12,171 nucleotides of DNA from an uncultured Sphingomonas sp. (GCA_946886645.1 CAMPIY010000026.1:1-12171); one strand, 5' to 3'; shown: positions 1 through 7,894, counted from the first letter of the stretch. Made by a program: numbers and translations. The notes: generated from the letters alone by a model not told the origin.

Positions 1-581
1 GTGACCTGGCCGAGTTCCTTGCGGATTCGGGCCATCCGGTCGCGGATCATGCGCCTGTCCGCCTCAATCTGGGTTTCGCCGGGACCGCCGAGAAAGCCGA
101 AGCCGCCGCGCTGCCGCTCGAGGTGGGTCCAGCTGCGAACCAGCCGGCCGGCCTGATAGTCGAGATGCGCGAGCTCGACCTGGAGCCGCCCTTCGGCGGT
201 CGCGGCGCGCTCTCCGAAGATTTCGAGGATGAGGCCGGTCCGGTCGATGACCTTGCAGGAGGTCAACTCCTCGAGCGTCTTCTGCTGGACCGGGGTTAGC
301 GAAGCATCGACGATCAGCAGGGTCGCCTCACGTTGTTCGGCGACTTCGGCGATTTCCTCCGCCTGGCCCTTGCCGAAGAGGCTCGCCGGACGGATTTGCC
401 TGAGGCGGTAGGTCCGGCGAGCGACAACGTCGATGCCGATCGCCGCGGCGAGGCCGGCCGCCTCTTCCACTCGTGCATCGAGCGAGCGAAGGCCCCCTTC
501 CCCGATCCGTTCGGGCACGACCAGCAACGCCCGCTCTCCGCGAGCCACGCCACTGTCGTCAGCACGATTGAATATACTCAG
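1..581 (-). CDS. hflX: GTPase HflX, 5' part (runs off left edge)
   Basis: HflX is a ribosome-associated GTPase that in other bacteria splits or rescues stalled ribosomes, notably after heat stress. About 190 N-terminal residues are visible: an ERALLVVPE strand near the start, the segment [30 protein letters not shown], and the family signature [13 protein letters not shown] leading into the coiled linker. The frame leaves the window before the GTPase P-loop, so nucleotide-binding motifs cannot be checked. No ATG fits the N-terminus. The best homology-style start is CTG at 581-579, giving (M)SIFNRADD; it overlaps the hfq stop as CTGA and has GGAG seven bases upstream. The nearest conventional start is GTG at 548-546, which would drop 11 residues and has no clear ribosome site. 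Identity is secure; the start is not. Confidence 0.9.
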   Translation of the reverse strand, partial: MSIFNRADDSGVARGERALLVVPERIGEGGLRSLDARVEEAAGLAAAIGIDVVARRTYRLRQIRPASLFGKGQAEEIAEVAEQREATLLIVDASLTPVQQKTLEELTSCKVIDRTGLILEIFGERAATAEGRLQVELAHLDYQAGRLVRSWTHLERQRGGFGFLGGPGETQIEADRRMIRDRMARIRKELGQV

Positions 582-1066
582 CCTTCGTCTCCGCCGCCCT
601 CTTCGCTGCCACCGAGGTCGAGAGGCTGCGCCGGTTGCATCGTCGAGACAGCATGCTTGTAGACCAGCTGGACCTGGCCGCTCCGTTCGAGGACCAGCGA
701 GAATTGGTCGAACCCGGCAATGGCGCCCTGCAACATCACCCCATTAACGAGGAAGATGGTCATCGGCTCCTGCTGGCGCGCGGCAGCCTGAAGAAACTGG
801 TCCTGCAGGGTGAGGCGGCGGCCGTTTCCGTCTCCATTCTCGGCCGCCAGTCCCGCCGGCGCCTGGGCCGGCATGATCGTCGAGATTGAATGTTTGTAGA
901 CGAGCTGGCTGGCCCCCTCCCGCCTGAGCAGCAGGGAGAAGGCATCGAACCAGGTGACGATGCCCTGAAGCTTCACGCCCTTGACCAAAAAGATGGTTGC
1001 CGGGGTTTTGGAACGGCGGATGGAGTTCAGGAATTGATCCTGCAAACTCAGCGCTTTGTCGGCCAT
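578..1066 (-). CDS. hfq: Tandem-domain RNA chaperone Hfq (two Sm/Hfq domains in one chain)
   Basis: Hfq is the RNA chaperone that pairs small RNAs with mRNAs; ordinary bacterial Hfq is a homohexamer of one short Sm domain. This 162-residue protein has two complete domains, at residues about 6-68 and 85-147, aligning without gaps at about 38 of 63 identities (my count). A Gly/Asn/Ala-rich linker (69-84) joins them and an acidic Gly-rich tail ends the chain. Both halves have LQDQF, LQG, the Sm2 motif YKH and the hydrophobic Sm1 strand. Domain 1 keeps the rim basic patch (R17, R18, K20) but has Ala42 where E. coli has Gln41. Domain 2 keeps Gln121 there, has only R97 on the rim, and has Met111 in place of distal-face Lys31. 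Six domains could come from three chains, which is an inference. The ATG lies 8 bases after the ntrX stop, so the genes are probably cotranscribed. Confidence 0.95.
   Translation of the reverse strand: MADKALSLQDQFLNSIRRSKTPATIFLVKGVKLQGIVTWFDAFSLLLRREGASQLVYKHSISTIMPAQAPAGLAAENGDGNGRRLTLQDQFLQAAARQQEPMTIFLVNGVMLQGAIAGFDQFSLVLERSGQVQLVYKHAVSTMQPAQPLDLGGSEEGGGDEG
589..592 (-). promoter_or_regulatory. Shine-Dalgarno GGAG supporting a CTG start for hflX
   Basis: GGAG on the minus strand lies seven bases before CTG 581-579, inside the last codons of hfq. This is the only well-placed ribosome site near the hflX N-terminus, and it favours the CTG start over GTG 548. The call is an inference from spacing only. 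Confidence 0.4.
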
Positions 1067-1074
1067 TGTTGAAA

Positions 1075-2454
1075 TTATTCCTCGTCGCGCTTGTCGCCCA
1101 GGCCAAGCGCTTTCAGCTTCCGGTGCAACGCAGAACGCTCCATCCCGATGAAGGAGGCGGTACGGGAGATGTTGCCGGAGAAGCGGCGAATCTGGATTTT
1201 CAGATATTCACGTTCGAAGCTCTCGCGCGCTTCCCTCAGGGGCGAGCCCATGATGGCCATCGACGCCCCGCCCATGCCGGTCGGCCCCTGCGTTTCGATG
1301 ATTTCGGGCGGCAGCAAATCGACCTCGATGCACCCGACGCGGTCCCCCGGCGTCAGGATCAGCGTGCGCTCGATGATGTTGCGAAGCTGGCGCACATTGC
1401 CAGGCCAATCGTGAGCCTGAAGCGCGGCAATCGCGTCCTTGGACAGTTCGGGCGTCTGCATCCGCCGCTCGGCCGAGAAGCGGGCCAGGAAATGGGCGAC
1501 GAGCTCGGGAATGTCCTCCCGCCGTTCCCTCAACGGGGGAATCCGCACGGGCACCACATTGAGGCGGTAGTAGAGATCCTCGCGGAAACGCCCGGCCGCG
1601 ATCTCGTCGGCGAGGTTGCGCGAGGTCGCGGAAAGCACGCGGACATCGACCTTCACCGGCCGCTGCCCCCCTACCCGCGTATAGCTTTGGTCCGTCAGCA
1701 CGCGCAGGATCTTGGCCTGCGTGTTGACCGGCATGTCGGCAATCTCGTCGAGGAACAGGGTCCCGCCGTGCGCCTGCTCGAGCAGGCCGGGACGAGCGAC
1801 GCCATTCTGTTCGCTGCCGAACAGCTCTTCCTCGACACGCTCGGGGCTCATCATGGCCGCCGAGAGGACGATGAAAGGCGATCCGGCGCGCGGGCTCCAA
1901 TTGTGGATCATCCGCGCGGCGATTTCCTTGCCGACGCCGGCGGGGCCAGTAATCATCACACGGCTGCCGGTCGGGGCGACACGCTTCAGGGTGGCCCGAA
2001 CGGTGTTGATGGCCACCGAAGTCCCATCGAGCTGGTCGTCCGGCCCGACCTGCTGGCGAAGAGTCGCATTCTCGCGCCGCAGCCGGTCCGTCTCCGTCGC
2101 GCGTCCCACCAGGTGGAGCAGCCGGTCCGCCTTGAACGGCTTTTCGATGAAGTCGACCGCGCCTTCGCGGATGGCGGCGACGGCCGTGTCGAGATTGCCG
2201 TGCCCCGAAATCATCAGCACCGGCAGGGTCGGGTCGCGGCCCTTGATCTGTTCCAGCAATTGCAACCCGTCGAGCTTCGACCCCTGCAGCCAGACATCGA
2301 GCAGGACGAGGCTCGGCCGGCGGTCGTCGATGGCTTCAAGCGCTCCGTTGCTGTCTGCGGCCGAACGGACCGAATAGCCCTCGTCTTCCAGAACCCCCGA
2401 AACCAGTTCGCGGATGTCGGCCTCGTCATCGACTACCAGCACTTCGAGAGCCAT
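1075..2454 (-). CDS. ntrX: Response regulator NtrX (REC-AAA+-Fis HTH)
   Basis: NtrX is the partner regulator of NtrY and controls nitrogen, redox or envelope-related genes depending on the alphaproteobacterium. The receiver domain (residues about 3-118) has the acidic pair D9/D10, phospho-acceptor D53 in LLDVWL, S83 and K105 in EKPF. The AAA+ domain has Walker A GPAGVGKE at 170-177, Walker B LFLDE at 233-237 and the [11 protein letters not shown] region near 289-299. A Fis-type helix-turn-helix ([20 protein letters not shown]) ends the protein. After ELFGSE the sigma-54-contacting GAFTGA loop is absent ([15 protein letters not shown]), as is typical of NtrX rather than NtrC, so it probably does not activate sigma-54 polymerase. 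The 459-residue length is normal. The start ATG shares one base with the ntrY stop (TGATG), which points to translational coupling. Confidence 0.95.
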   Translation of the reverse strand: MALEVLVVDDEADIRELVSGVLEDEGYSVRSAADSNGALEAIDDRRPSLVLLDVWLQGSKLDGLQLLEQIKGRDPTLPVLMISGHGNLDTAVAAIREGAVDFIEKPFKADRLLHLVGRATETDRLRRENATLRQQVGPDDQLDGTSVAINTVRATLKRVAPTGSRVMITGPAGVGKEIAARMIHNWSPRAGSPFIVLSAAMMSPERVEEELFGSEQNGVARPGLLEQAHGGTLFLDEIADMPVNTQAKILRVLTDQSYTRVGGQRPVKVDVRVLSATSRNLADEIAAGRFREDLYYRLNVVPVRIPPLRERREDIPELVAHFLARFSAERRMQTPELSKDAIAALQAHDWPGNVRQLRNIIERTLILTPGDRVGCIEVDLLPPEIIETQGPTGMGGASMAIMGSPLREARESFEREYLKIQIRRFSGNISRTASFIGMERSALHRKLKALGLGDKRDEE

Positions 2455-4724
2455 CAGCCAGGATCCTCCTCGTCATATTCGTCATCGTCGCTGCGTACCG
2501 GCGGTGGCGCGGGCTCGTCGCTTTCCAGCGAGGCCAGCCGGTCGGCGTCGAACGCGATCCGCACCCTGGTGCCGCCACCCGGCCTGTCGAGAAAGGCGAT
2601 CTCACCCAGATGTTCCTCGACGATCTTCTTGACGATCGCGAGGCCGAGGCCGGTGCCGCGCACCCGGGTCGTCATATAAGGCTCGGTCAAGCGCTCGCGG
2701 TCCTGCGGAAGGCCGACGCCGGTATCGGTAAGTTCCAGAACCATTTGCTCGTCGGAGCGGCGAATGGACAGGTCGACGCGATCGCCGTCGGGATTCTGCT
2801 CTCCCCGGTTCCGCCGCGCCTCAATGGCTTCGACCGCGTTCTTGACAATGTTGGTCAGCGCCTGGGCCAGCTGGCGGCGGTCGCATACCAGGCGGATATC
2901 GCCCGTCGGCGGATCGAGCGCGAAGGAAATGCCCGGGTGTGCGACCTCATGCAGGAACAAGGCCGCGCGGGCGATGTCGTGGATATTCTCCTCGCGGAAC
3001 ACCGGCTTCGGCATCCTCGCGAAGTTGGAGAATTCATCGACCATCCGGCGAAGATCGCCGACCTGCCGGACGATGGTGTCGGTCAGCCGGGCAAACGTGT
3101 CCGGATCGGTCGTGACTTCGGCGCCATATCGCCGCTGAAGCCGCTCGGCCGCAAGCTGGATCGGGGTCAGCGGATTCTTGATCTCGTGCGCGATCCGGCG
3201 GGCGATGTCGGACCAGGCCGCGCGCCGCTGGTCGCTTAGCTGGTCGGTGATGTCGTCGAACGTCAGCACCGAGCCGTCGGCATAGCGCATCCGCTTGACC
3301 GCCAGCGTGCGCTGCCCTTCGCCGGAATGGACCAGCACATTGGCATCGCGTGCTTCGCCGTCGAGGAACTCGTTCAGCTCTGCCGACACATCGGCAAGAT
3401 CCTTGTCCTCGATACCCTCCTCGCCCTGCCGGAGCAGGGTTTCGGCGGAGCGGTTGGTCAGCAAGATGCGGCCCTTGCCGTCGACCGCGATAACGCCGGC
3501 GGTCACGCTGGAAAGCACCGCCTCGATAAAGGCGCGGCGCGTGTCGAGCTGCTGGTTGGCCGACATGAGCTCGCCGGTCTGCTCCTGGAGCCGGCCCGTC
3601 ATCCGGTTGAAGGCCGTGCCCAGAATGGCGATTTCGTCGGCCGGCTTGCTGACCGTGACACGCGCCGTGAAGTCGCCCTCCTCGACCCGGCCCGCCGCGC
3701 CGACCAGTTCCTCCACCGGGCGAAGCAGGCGGTCGGCCAGCTTGAGCGCGGTGAAAATGGCAAGCGCGACAATGACCAGAGCGCTGACGAGCAGCGCGGC
3801 GTTGAAGCGCAGTTGGTTAGTCCGGCTTCGCTCGATCAGCGCTCGATAGTCGGTCAGCACGCCGTTTGCGCGCTCGATCTGCTGGCGAAAATCATCACTG
3901 ACCTTCTTGGCAACGAACAGGTAGGTGCCCTTTTCGTTGCCGACCGGAGTCAGCACGGCGATCCTGCCCTGTGTCAGTACCTCCGCCGCCTGGGTATCGC
4001 CCTTGAGTTGCGATAGCGCCTGGGCGACCCGAGACGGGTCGATCAAACCATCATAATAGTTGATGCCCCGCGCGACCGTGAATTGGCCGCTGTCACTGAT
4101 CGTGATGATCGCCGATTCATTGAGGCTGCGCTGATATGTCTGGAACCCCAGGAACTCGTCGAACCGGGGATTCTCCAGGGGTTTTGGACCAAGAGCCTTG
4201 TAAAAGTCCTCGACCATCGTCACGCCTTCCGCGCCGACCCGATTGACTTCGCTGTCATAGGTGGACTGCGCGAGCTGGACCGTATTCTCCAGCATCCCGC
4301 GCGCCCGGTCGGAGAACCAGAATTCAAGCCCCGACTGGAGCAGCAGCGAGGCGAAGATGGCGACGATGACCGTCGGCACAGCCGCGATTACCGAGAAGAG
4401 CGCGACAAGCCGCGTATGGAGCTGACCCGTCCCGATCCCGCGGTTGACGGCCCGCGCCATGGCGATCTTGCGAGACAGGAGGACCATCAGCGCAATCGAG
4501 GGGATCAAATTCGCGATGAGCAGAAGCGCGATCTGCAGCGCCGAGAGCGTCCCGCCTGGAGCCCTGCCGGTCAAAACGAAATAGCTGGTGAAAAGCGTGG
4601 CGACGAGCAGGATGACCGTGCCGATGGTCGCCCATTTGAAGATTCGGCCGCTCGCCCTTTCCCGCGCGAACCAGCCGGCGCGGGGCGCCTCGCTCAGCTC
4701 GGAATCGACCACTTGCGCATCCAT
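2454..4724 (-). CDS. ntrY: Sensor histidine kinase NtrY
   Basis: NtrY is the inner-membrane kinase that phosphorylates NtrX. The 756 residues contain three N-terminal membrane segments (about 29-51, 61-83, 105-129), a large extracytoplasmic loop (about 131-305), a fourth membrane segment (about 307-329) and a HAMP domain (about 331-383). A PAS domain (about 397-490) and the kinase core follow: H-box HEIKNPLTP with H513, N-box NIVKNAVEAI with N625/N629, G1 DTGVGLP (667-673) and G2 GTGLGLAIV (690-698). The chain ends in an acidic tail (from about 734, SDDDEYDEEDPG). The ATG at 4724 is preceded by AAGG five bases upstream. The gene follows dusB after a 52-base gap and overlaps ntrX by one base. 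The signal sensed is not evident; the PAS domain suggests a redox or small-ligand input, which is an inference. Confidence 0.95.
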   Translation of the reverse strand: MDAQVVDSELSEAPRAGWFARERASGRIFKWATIGTVILLVATLFTSYFVLTGRAPGGTLSALQIALLLIANLIPSIALMVLLSRKIAMARAVNRGIGTGQLHTRLVALFSVIAAVPTVIVAIFASLLLQSGLEFWFSDRARGMLENTVQLAQSTYDSEVNRVGAEGVTMVEDFYKALGPKPLENPRFDEFLGFQTYQRSLNESAIITISDSGQFTVARGINYYDGLIDPSRVAQALSQLKGDTQAAEVLTQGRIAVLTPVGNEKGTYLFVAKKVSDDFRQQIERANGVLTDYRALIERSRTNQLRFNAALLVSALVIVALAIFTALKLADRLLRPVEELVGAAGRVEEGDFTARVTVSKPADEIAILGTAFNRMTGRLQEQTGELMSANQQLDTRRAFIEAVLSSVTAGVIAVDGKGRILLTNRSAETLLRQGEEGIEDKDLADVSAELNEFLDGEARDANVLVHSGEGQRTLAVKRMRYADGSVLTFDDITDQLSDQRRAAWSDIARRIAHEIKNPLTPIQLAAERLQRRYGAEVTTDPDTFARLTDTIVRQVGDLRRMVDEFSNFARMPKPVFREENIHDIARAALFLHEVAHPGISFALDPPTGDIRLVCDRRQLAQALTNIVKNAVEAIEARRNRGEQNPDGDRVDLSIRRSDEQMVLELTDTGVGLPQDRERLTEPYMTTRVRGTGLGLAIVKKIVEEHLGEIAFLDRPGGGTRVRIAFDADRLASLESDEPAPPPVRSDDDEYDEEDPG

Positions 4725-4776
4725 CTCGGCCTTGGCCTAGCATGGACGCGTTGCATAAAGAACACAGTTTGTTGAG

Positions 4777-5775
4777 CTAGGCCGCGGCCCTCGACAACCA
4801 GGGCGAATAGAAGTCGCGAAGCATGGCTTTGACGACGTTGGGATCGTCCTGCGTGTTCACCTTGTTGCGGAAATCGGCGGAAGCCGTGAGGCCCTTCGTG
4901 TACCAGCCGATATGCTTGCGCGCGAGGTTGACGCCCGTCTGCGTGCCGTAAAGCGATTGCATGGCGTCATATTGTTCGAGGATCACGTCGAGCTGCTCGT
5001 CCATCGACGGGTCGGGCTTGTGCCCGTCGGAGGCCAAGTCCGCCATCACCTGCCCCAATAGCCAAGGCTTTCCATAGGCGCCGCGGCCGATCATCACGCC
5101 GTCTGCACCGGATTGCTCCAGCGCCGTGCGCGAATCCTCGATGCTGCAGATGTCGCCGTTGACGATGACCGGAAGCGAGGTCGCCTGCTTGACGTTGCGG
5201 ACGAAGGCCCAGTCGGCCGAACCCTTGTACATCTGGTTGCGGGTGCGGCCGTGGACGGTGATCATCCGGATGCCGAGATCCTCGGCGATGCGGGCCAGCT
5301 CCGGCGCGTTCAAACTGTCGTGGCACCAGCCCATGCGCATCTTGAGCGTGACAGGAACCTGCACCGCCTTGACGGTGGCGTCGATGATCGAGGCGGCCAG
5401 CGGCAGGTCGCGCATCAGGGCCGAGCCGGCGTCGCCGTTGACGACCTTCTTCACCGGGCAGCCCATGTTGATATCGATGATTGCCGCGCCGCGCTGCTCG
5501 TTGAGCTTCGCCGCTTCCGCCATTTCGAGCGGGGTGCAGCCGGCGAGCTGGAGCGACACCGGCTCCTCGCTCGGGTCCCAGGCAGCCTTCTGCAGCGACT
5601 GGCGGGTTTCGCGGATCATCGCCTGGCTGGCGATCATCTCGCTGACCGTGAGGCCCGCGCCGTAGCGCTTCACGATCTTGCGGAACGGCAGATCGGTGAC
5701 GCCCGTCATCGGCGCGAGGATGACCGGCGCGTCGATGGTCATAGGACCGACGTGGATGGGCTTTACGAGGCTCAT
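4777..5775 (-). CDS. dusB: tRNA-dihydrouridine synthase DusB
   Basis: DusB is an FMN-dependent enzyme that reduces uridine to dihydrouridine in the tRNA D-loop using NADPH. The 332 residues form the Dus TIM barrel. Visible motifs are LAPMTGVTD (20-28) at the FMN site, [10 protein letters not shown] with catalytic Cys106, LKMRMG with Lys145, [12 protein letters not shown] with His175, VNGD near 206-208 and [14 protein letters not shown]. The start chosen is ATG 5775, giving [10 protein letters not shown], which matches the family N-terminus. The upstream in-frame ATG at 5895 would add 40 unrelated residues and run into the divergent ispDF, so it is rejected. Known in older literature as nifR3, the gene commonly heads the ntrBC-ntrYX region in alphaproteobacteria. 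Here ntrY follows directly. Confidence 0.95.
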   Translation of the reverse strand: MSLVKPIHVGPMTIDAPVILAPMTGVTDLPFRKIVKRYGAGLTVSEMIASQAMIRETRQSLQKAAWDPSEEPVSLQLAGCTPLEMAEAAKLNEQRGAAIIDINMGCPVKKVVNGDAGSALMRDLPLAASIIDATVKAVQVPVTLKMRMGWCHDSLNAPELARIAEDLGIRMITVHGRTRNQMYKGSADWAFVRNVKQATSLPVIVNGDICSIEDSRTALEQSGADGVMIGRGAYGKPWLLGQVMADLASDGHKPDPSMDEQLDVILEQYDAMQSLYGTQTGVNLARKHIGWYTKGLTASADFRNKVNTQDDPNVVKAMLRDFYSPWLSRAAA

Positions 5776-5778
5776 GGG

Positions 5779-5790
5779 AAGGCGCGCCTT
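5779..5790. repeat. 12-bp perfect palindrome in the dusB/ispDF divergent spacer
   Basis: AAGGCGCGCCTT reads the same on both strands and lies in the 51-base gap between the dusB and ispDF starts. Its first ten bases recur as AAGGCGCGCC at 5814-5823, 35 bases further on, where the AAGG may serve as ribosome site for ispDF (nine bases before ATG 5827). It could be an operator or chance GC-rich repetition; nothing here decides. Confidence 0.3.
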
Positions 5791-5826
5791 TACAGGAGCA
5801 TGGCGCTTGCGGCAAGGCGCGCCGCC

Positions 5827-6966
5827 ATGACCGTCACCGCCCTCATTGTCGCCGCTGGTTCTGGCACCCGTATGGGCGGAGAATTGCCTAAGCAATATCG
5901 GCCGATCGCGGGCAAGGCGGTGCTAGCCCATGCGGTCGACGCGCTGGCGTCACATCCGCGCGTCAATGCGGTTCGGGTGGTGATTGGCGCCGGGCAGGAA
6001 GAGATGGCGCAAGCTGCACTCGGCGCGCGTGACATCGGTGACGTCATCATTGGCGGGGCCGAGCGTAGCGACAGCGTTCGTGCCGGGCTCGACGCGATCG
6101 GGGAAGGCGTGGTGCTGGTCCACGATGCTGCTCGCCCCTTCTGTCCGCATGACGTCATCGACCGGCTGCTGGACGCGTTAGAGCGAGGCGATGGGGCCGT
6201 GCCGGTGCTGGACGTATCGGACACGCTGGCTCGGGGCGTCGGCCAGCTTGACGAGATGGTCGAACGCAACCGCTTGATGCGCGTCCAGACGCCGCAGGCG
6301 TTTCATGTCGAAGATCTGCGTTACGCCATGGACGAGAGCGGGAAGCGGAGCGCCACGGATGAATCCACGCTGCTGGTCGCTGCCGGGTTGAAAGTAATTG
6401 CTGTCGAAGGAAGCCCGATGCTCGACAAGCTGACGACACCCGCGGACTGGGAGCGGGCGGAAACGATGCAGGCGGCGCGACTGACGGTCCGGACCGGCAT
6501 GGGTTTCGACGTCCATGCTTTTTCCGGTGAAGGGCCGATCATGATGGGCGGCATTGAAGTGCCTCATGACAAGGGGCTGGCCGGCCATAGCGACGCGGAT
6601 GTCGTCCTTCACTCCATTACCGATGCCCTGCTTGGGGCCGCGGGCGAAGGCGACATCGGCCTGCATTTCCCGCCGAGCGATTCGCAATGGAAGGGTGCCA
6701 ACTCGGACCGATTCCTTGCCCATGCCGCGGCGCTGATCCGCGACCGCGGCGGGATCATCGATCATGTCGATTGCACCATCATCTGCGAGGCGCCCAAGAT
6801 TGGGCCGCATCGCGAGGCCATGCGGGCGCGGATTGCGGAAATTTTGCAACTGAAAGCCGGTCAGGTGAGTATCAAGGCTACGACGACCGAGAGGCTCGGC
6901 TTCACCGGGCGAGGCGAAGGCGTGGCGGCCCAGGCCGTGGCGACGATCAGAATGAGTATCGAATGA
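5827..6966 (+). CDS. ispDF: Bifunctional IspD/IspF MEP-pathway enzyme
   Basis: This is a fusion of 2-C-methyl-D-erythritol 4-phosphate cytidylyltransferase (IspD) and 2-C-methyl-D-erythritol 2,4-cyclodiphosphate synthase (IspF), cytosolic enzymes of non-mevalonate isoprenoid synthesis. The protein has 379 residues. The IspD half (about 1-215) shows AAGSGTRMG with PKQY (9-24), HDAARPF (99-105) and RVQTPQAF (152-159). The IspF half (about 221-379) shows GFDVHAF with metal ligands D228/H230, [19 protein letters not shown] (253-271), [11 protein letters not shown] and [15 protein letters not shown]. The start ATG 5827 yields [11 protein letters not shown], typical for IspD. An in-frame ATG at 5800 sits only one base after AGGAG and is less likely. 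The frame stays open far upstream, but only as antisense to dusB. IspDF fusions are common in alphaproteobacteria. The stop overlaps the next gene as ATGA. Confidence 0.97.
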   Translation: MTVTALIVAAGSGTRMGGELPKQYRPIAGKAVLAHAVDALASHPRVNAVRVVIGAGQEEMAQAALGARDIGDVIIGGAERSDSVRAGLDAIGEGVVLVHDAARPFCPHDVIDRLLDALERGDGAVPVLDVSDTLARGVGQLDEMVERNRLMRVQTPQAFHVEDLRYAMDESGKRSATDESTLLVAAGLKVIAVEGSPMLDKLTTPADWERAETMQAARLTVRTGMGFDVHAFSGEGPIMMGGIEVPHDKGLAGHSDADVVLHSITDALLGAAGEGDIGLHFPPSDSQWKGANSDRFLAHAAALIRDRGGIIDHVDCTIICEAPKIGPHREAMRARIAEILQLKAGQVSIKATTTERLGFTGRGEGVAAQAVATIRMSIE

Positions 6967-7472
6967 GCAGTGACACCCTCCTTCCCGACGACCTCGTTGC
7001 CAAGGCCCGAGAGGTGATCGAGGCGAACCGCAAGGCCGGGCGCAAGATCGCCGTGGCGGAAAGCTGCACCGGCGGCCTCGTCTGCGCGGCGCTGACCGAG
7101 ATTCCGGGGTCGTCAGAGGTGTTCGAGGTTGGATTCGTCACCTACTCCAATGAGGCGAAAACCACCGAACTCAAGGTCTCGGAGGAAGTGGTCGAGACGT
7201 TCGGCGCGGTCAGCATCGCCACCGCCTGGGCGATGGCCCAGGGGGCGCTCGAAGCGTCGGAGGCCGATATCGCGGTGGCCATTACCGGCATCGCGGGGCC
7301 TGACGGCGGCACGGAGCAGAAGCCGGTCGGCACCGTCGTGTTCGCGCGGGCCGAGCGCCGCCCTGGCCCGGACGAAGTCGTCGCCGACCAGAAGCTGTTC
7401 GATGCCAGTGAAGGTCGGTCCGGTATTCGCCGTCAGGCGGCGCTCTGCGCGCTCGACCTGTTGATGCCGTAA
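6963..7472 (+). CDS. pncC: CinA/PncC-type nicotinamide-nucleotide amidohydrolase
   Basis: This 169-residue protein matches the stand-alone C-terminal domain of CinA (PncC/YgaD type). The family deamidates nicotinamide mononucleotide to nicotinate mononucleotide in NAD salvage. It shows AVAESCTGG with Ser34, VTYSNEAKTTEL with Tyr61 and Lys66 at the spacing of the PncC catalytic triad, ITGIAGPDGG (107-116) and KPVGTV. The N-terminal competence-damage (MoCF) domain of full CinA is absent, as is usual for this short form. The ATG at 6963 overlaps the ispDF stop (ATGA), so it is probably translated by coupling from that gene. The last 40 bases overlap the convergent ratA-like gene. Genomes often label this gene cinA; the enzymatic role is from family knowledge. 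Confidence 0.93.
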   Translation: MSSDTLLPDDLVAKAREVIEANRKAGRKIAVAESCTGGLVCAALTEIPGSSEVFEVGFVTYSNEAKTTELKVSEEVVETFGAVSIATAWAMAQGALEASEADIAVAITGIAGPDGGTEQKPVGTVVFARAERRPGPDEVVADQKLFDASEGRSGIRRQAALCALDLLMP

Positions 7473-7894
7473 AGCGCGGCGGCGCGCTGCTCGAAGGCGC
7501 CGGTCATGCGGCGTAGCGCCCGGTCGAACATCGCGCCGGCCAAGCTCTCGAACAGTCGCGACTTGAAGGCGAAATCGACCGAGAAATAGACGTTGGTGCC
7601 ACCATCGGCGGCCGGGTCGAAGCGCCACTCATTCTTCAGATATTTGAGCGGACCTTCGATATAGTCGACACAGATGTGGGCAGGCCGTTCCTTGGTGACC
7701 CGGCTGGTGAAGCGTTCCTTGAAGGCGTTGAAGCCAACCACGAGGTCCGCGACGGTCTCCGTTTCGCTTGAGGAGCGGATGCGCACCGCGGTGACCCATG
7801 GCAGGAACTCGTCGTAGCGCCCGACATCGGCAACGAGGTCGAACAATTGTTCGGGCGTATAGGGAAGGTGCTTGGTCTCGCTGTGGCGAGGCAT
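7433..7894 (-). CDS. RatA/Coq10-like START-domain protein
   Basis: This 153-residue protein belongs to the polyketide cyclase/START family that includes yeast Coq10 (ubiquinone binding, respiratory function) and E. coli RatA/YfjG (reported as a ribosome-association toxin). Features are an N-terminal strand [31 protein letters not shown] (28-34), FKERFTSRV (58-66), GPLKYLKNEWRF (81-92), YFSVDFAFKSRLF (103-115) and a C-terminal helix ending RAAALYG (138-143). In alphaproteobacteria the quinone-chaperone role is more likely than a toxin; that is an inference, and no paired RatB-like gene is beside it. The ATG shares one base with the lipA stop (TGATG), so it is probably coupled to lipA. About ten extra C-terminal residues are encoded within the overlap with the convergent cinA-like gene. 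Confidence 0.88.
   Translation of the reverse strand: MPRHSETKHLPYTPEQLFDLVADVGRYDEFLPWVTAVRIRSSSETETVADLVVGFNAFKERFTSRVTKERPAHICVDYIEGPLKYLKNEWRFDPAADGGTNVYFSVDFAFKSRLFESLAGAMFDRALRRMTGAFEQRAAALYGINRSSAQSAA

Noticed and set aside
997..2679. A 560-codon open frame on the plus strand opposite ntrX and the end of ntrY
   Set aside because: It is exactly antisense to well-conserved domains, has no family resemblance, and is the kind of long shadow frame expected in GC-rich coding DNA.
5113..5826. Upstream in-frame extension of ispDF
   Set aside because: The added residues are antisense to dusB and unlike IspD. The conserved IspD N-terminus begins at ATG 5827.
5776..5895. Longer DusB start at ATG 5895
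   Set aside because: The 40 added residues are not family-like and would overlap the divergent ispDF coding region by 69 bases.
7433..7894. RatA-like gene as half of a toxin-antitoxin system
   Set aside because: No RatB-type partner is adjacent, and the gene is coupled to lipA. A Coq10-like quinone role fits alphaproteobacteria better.
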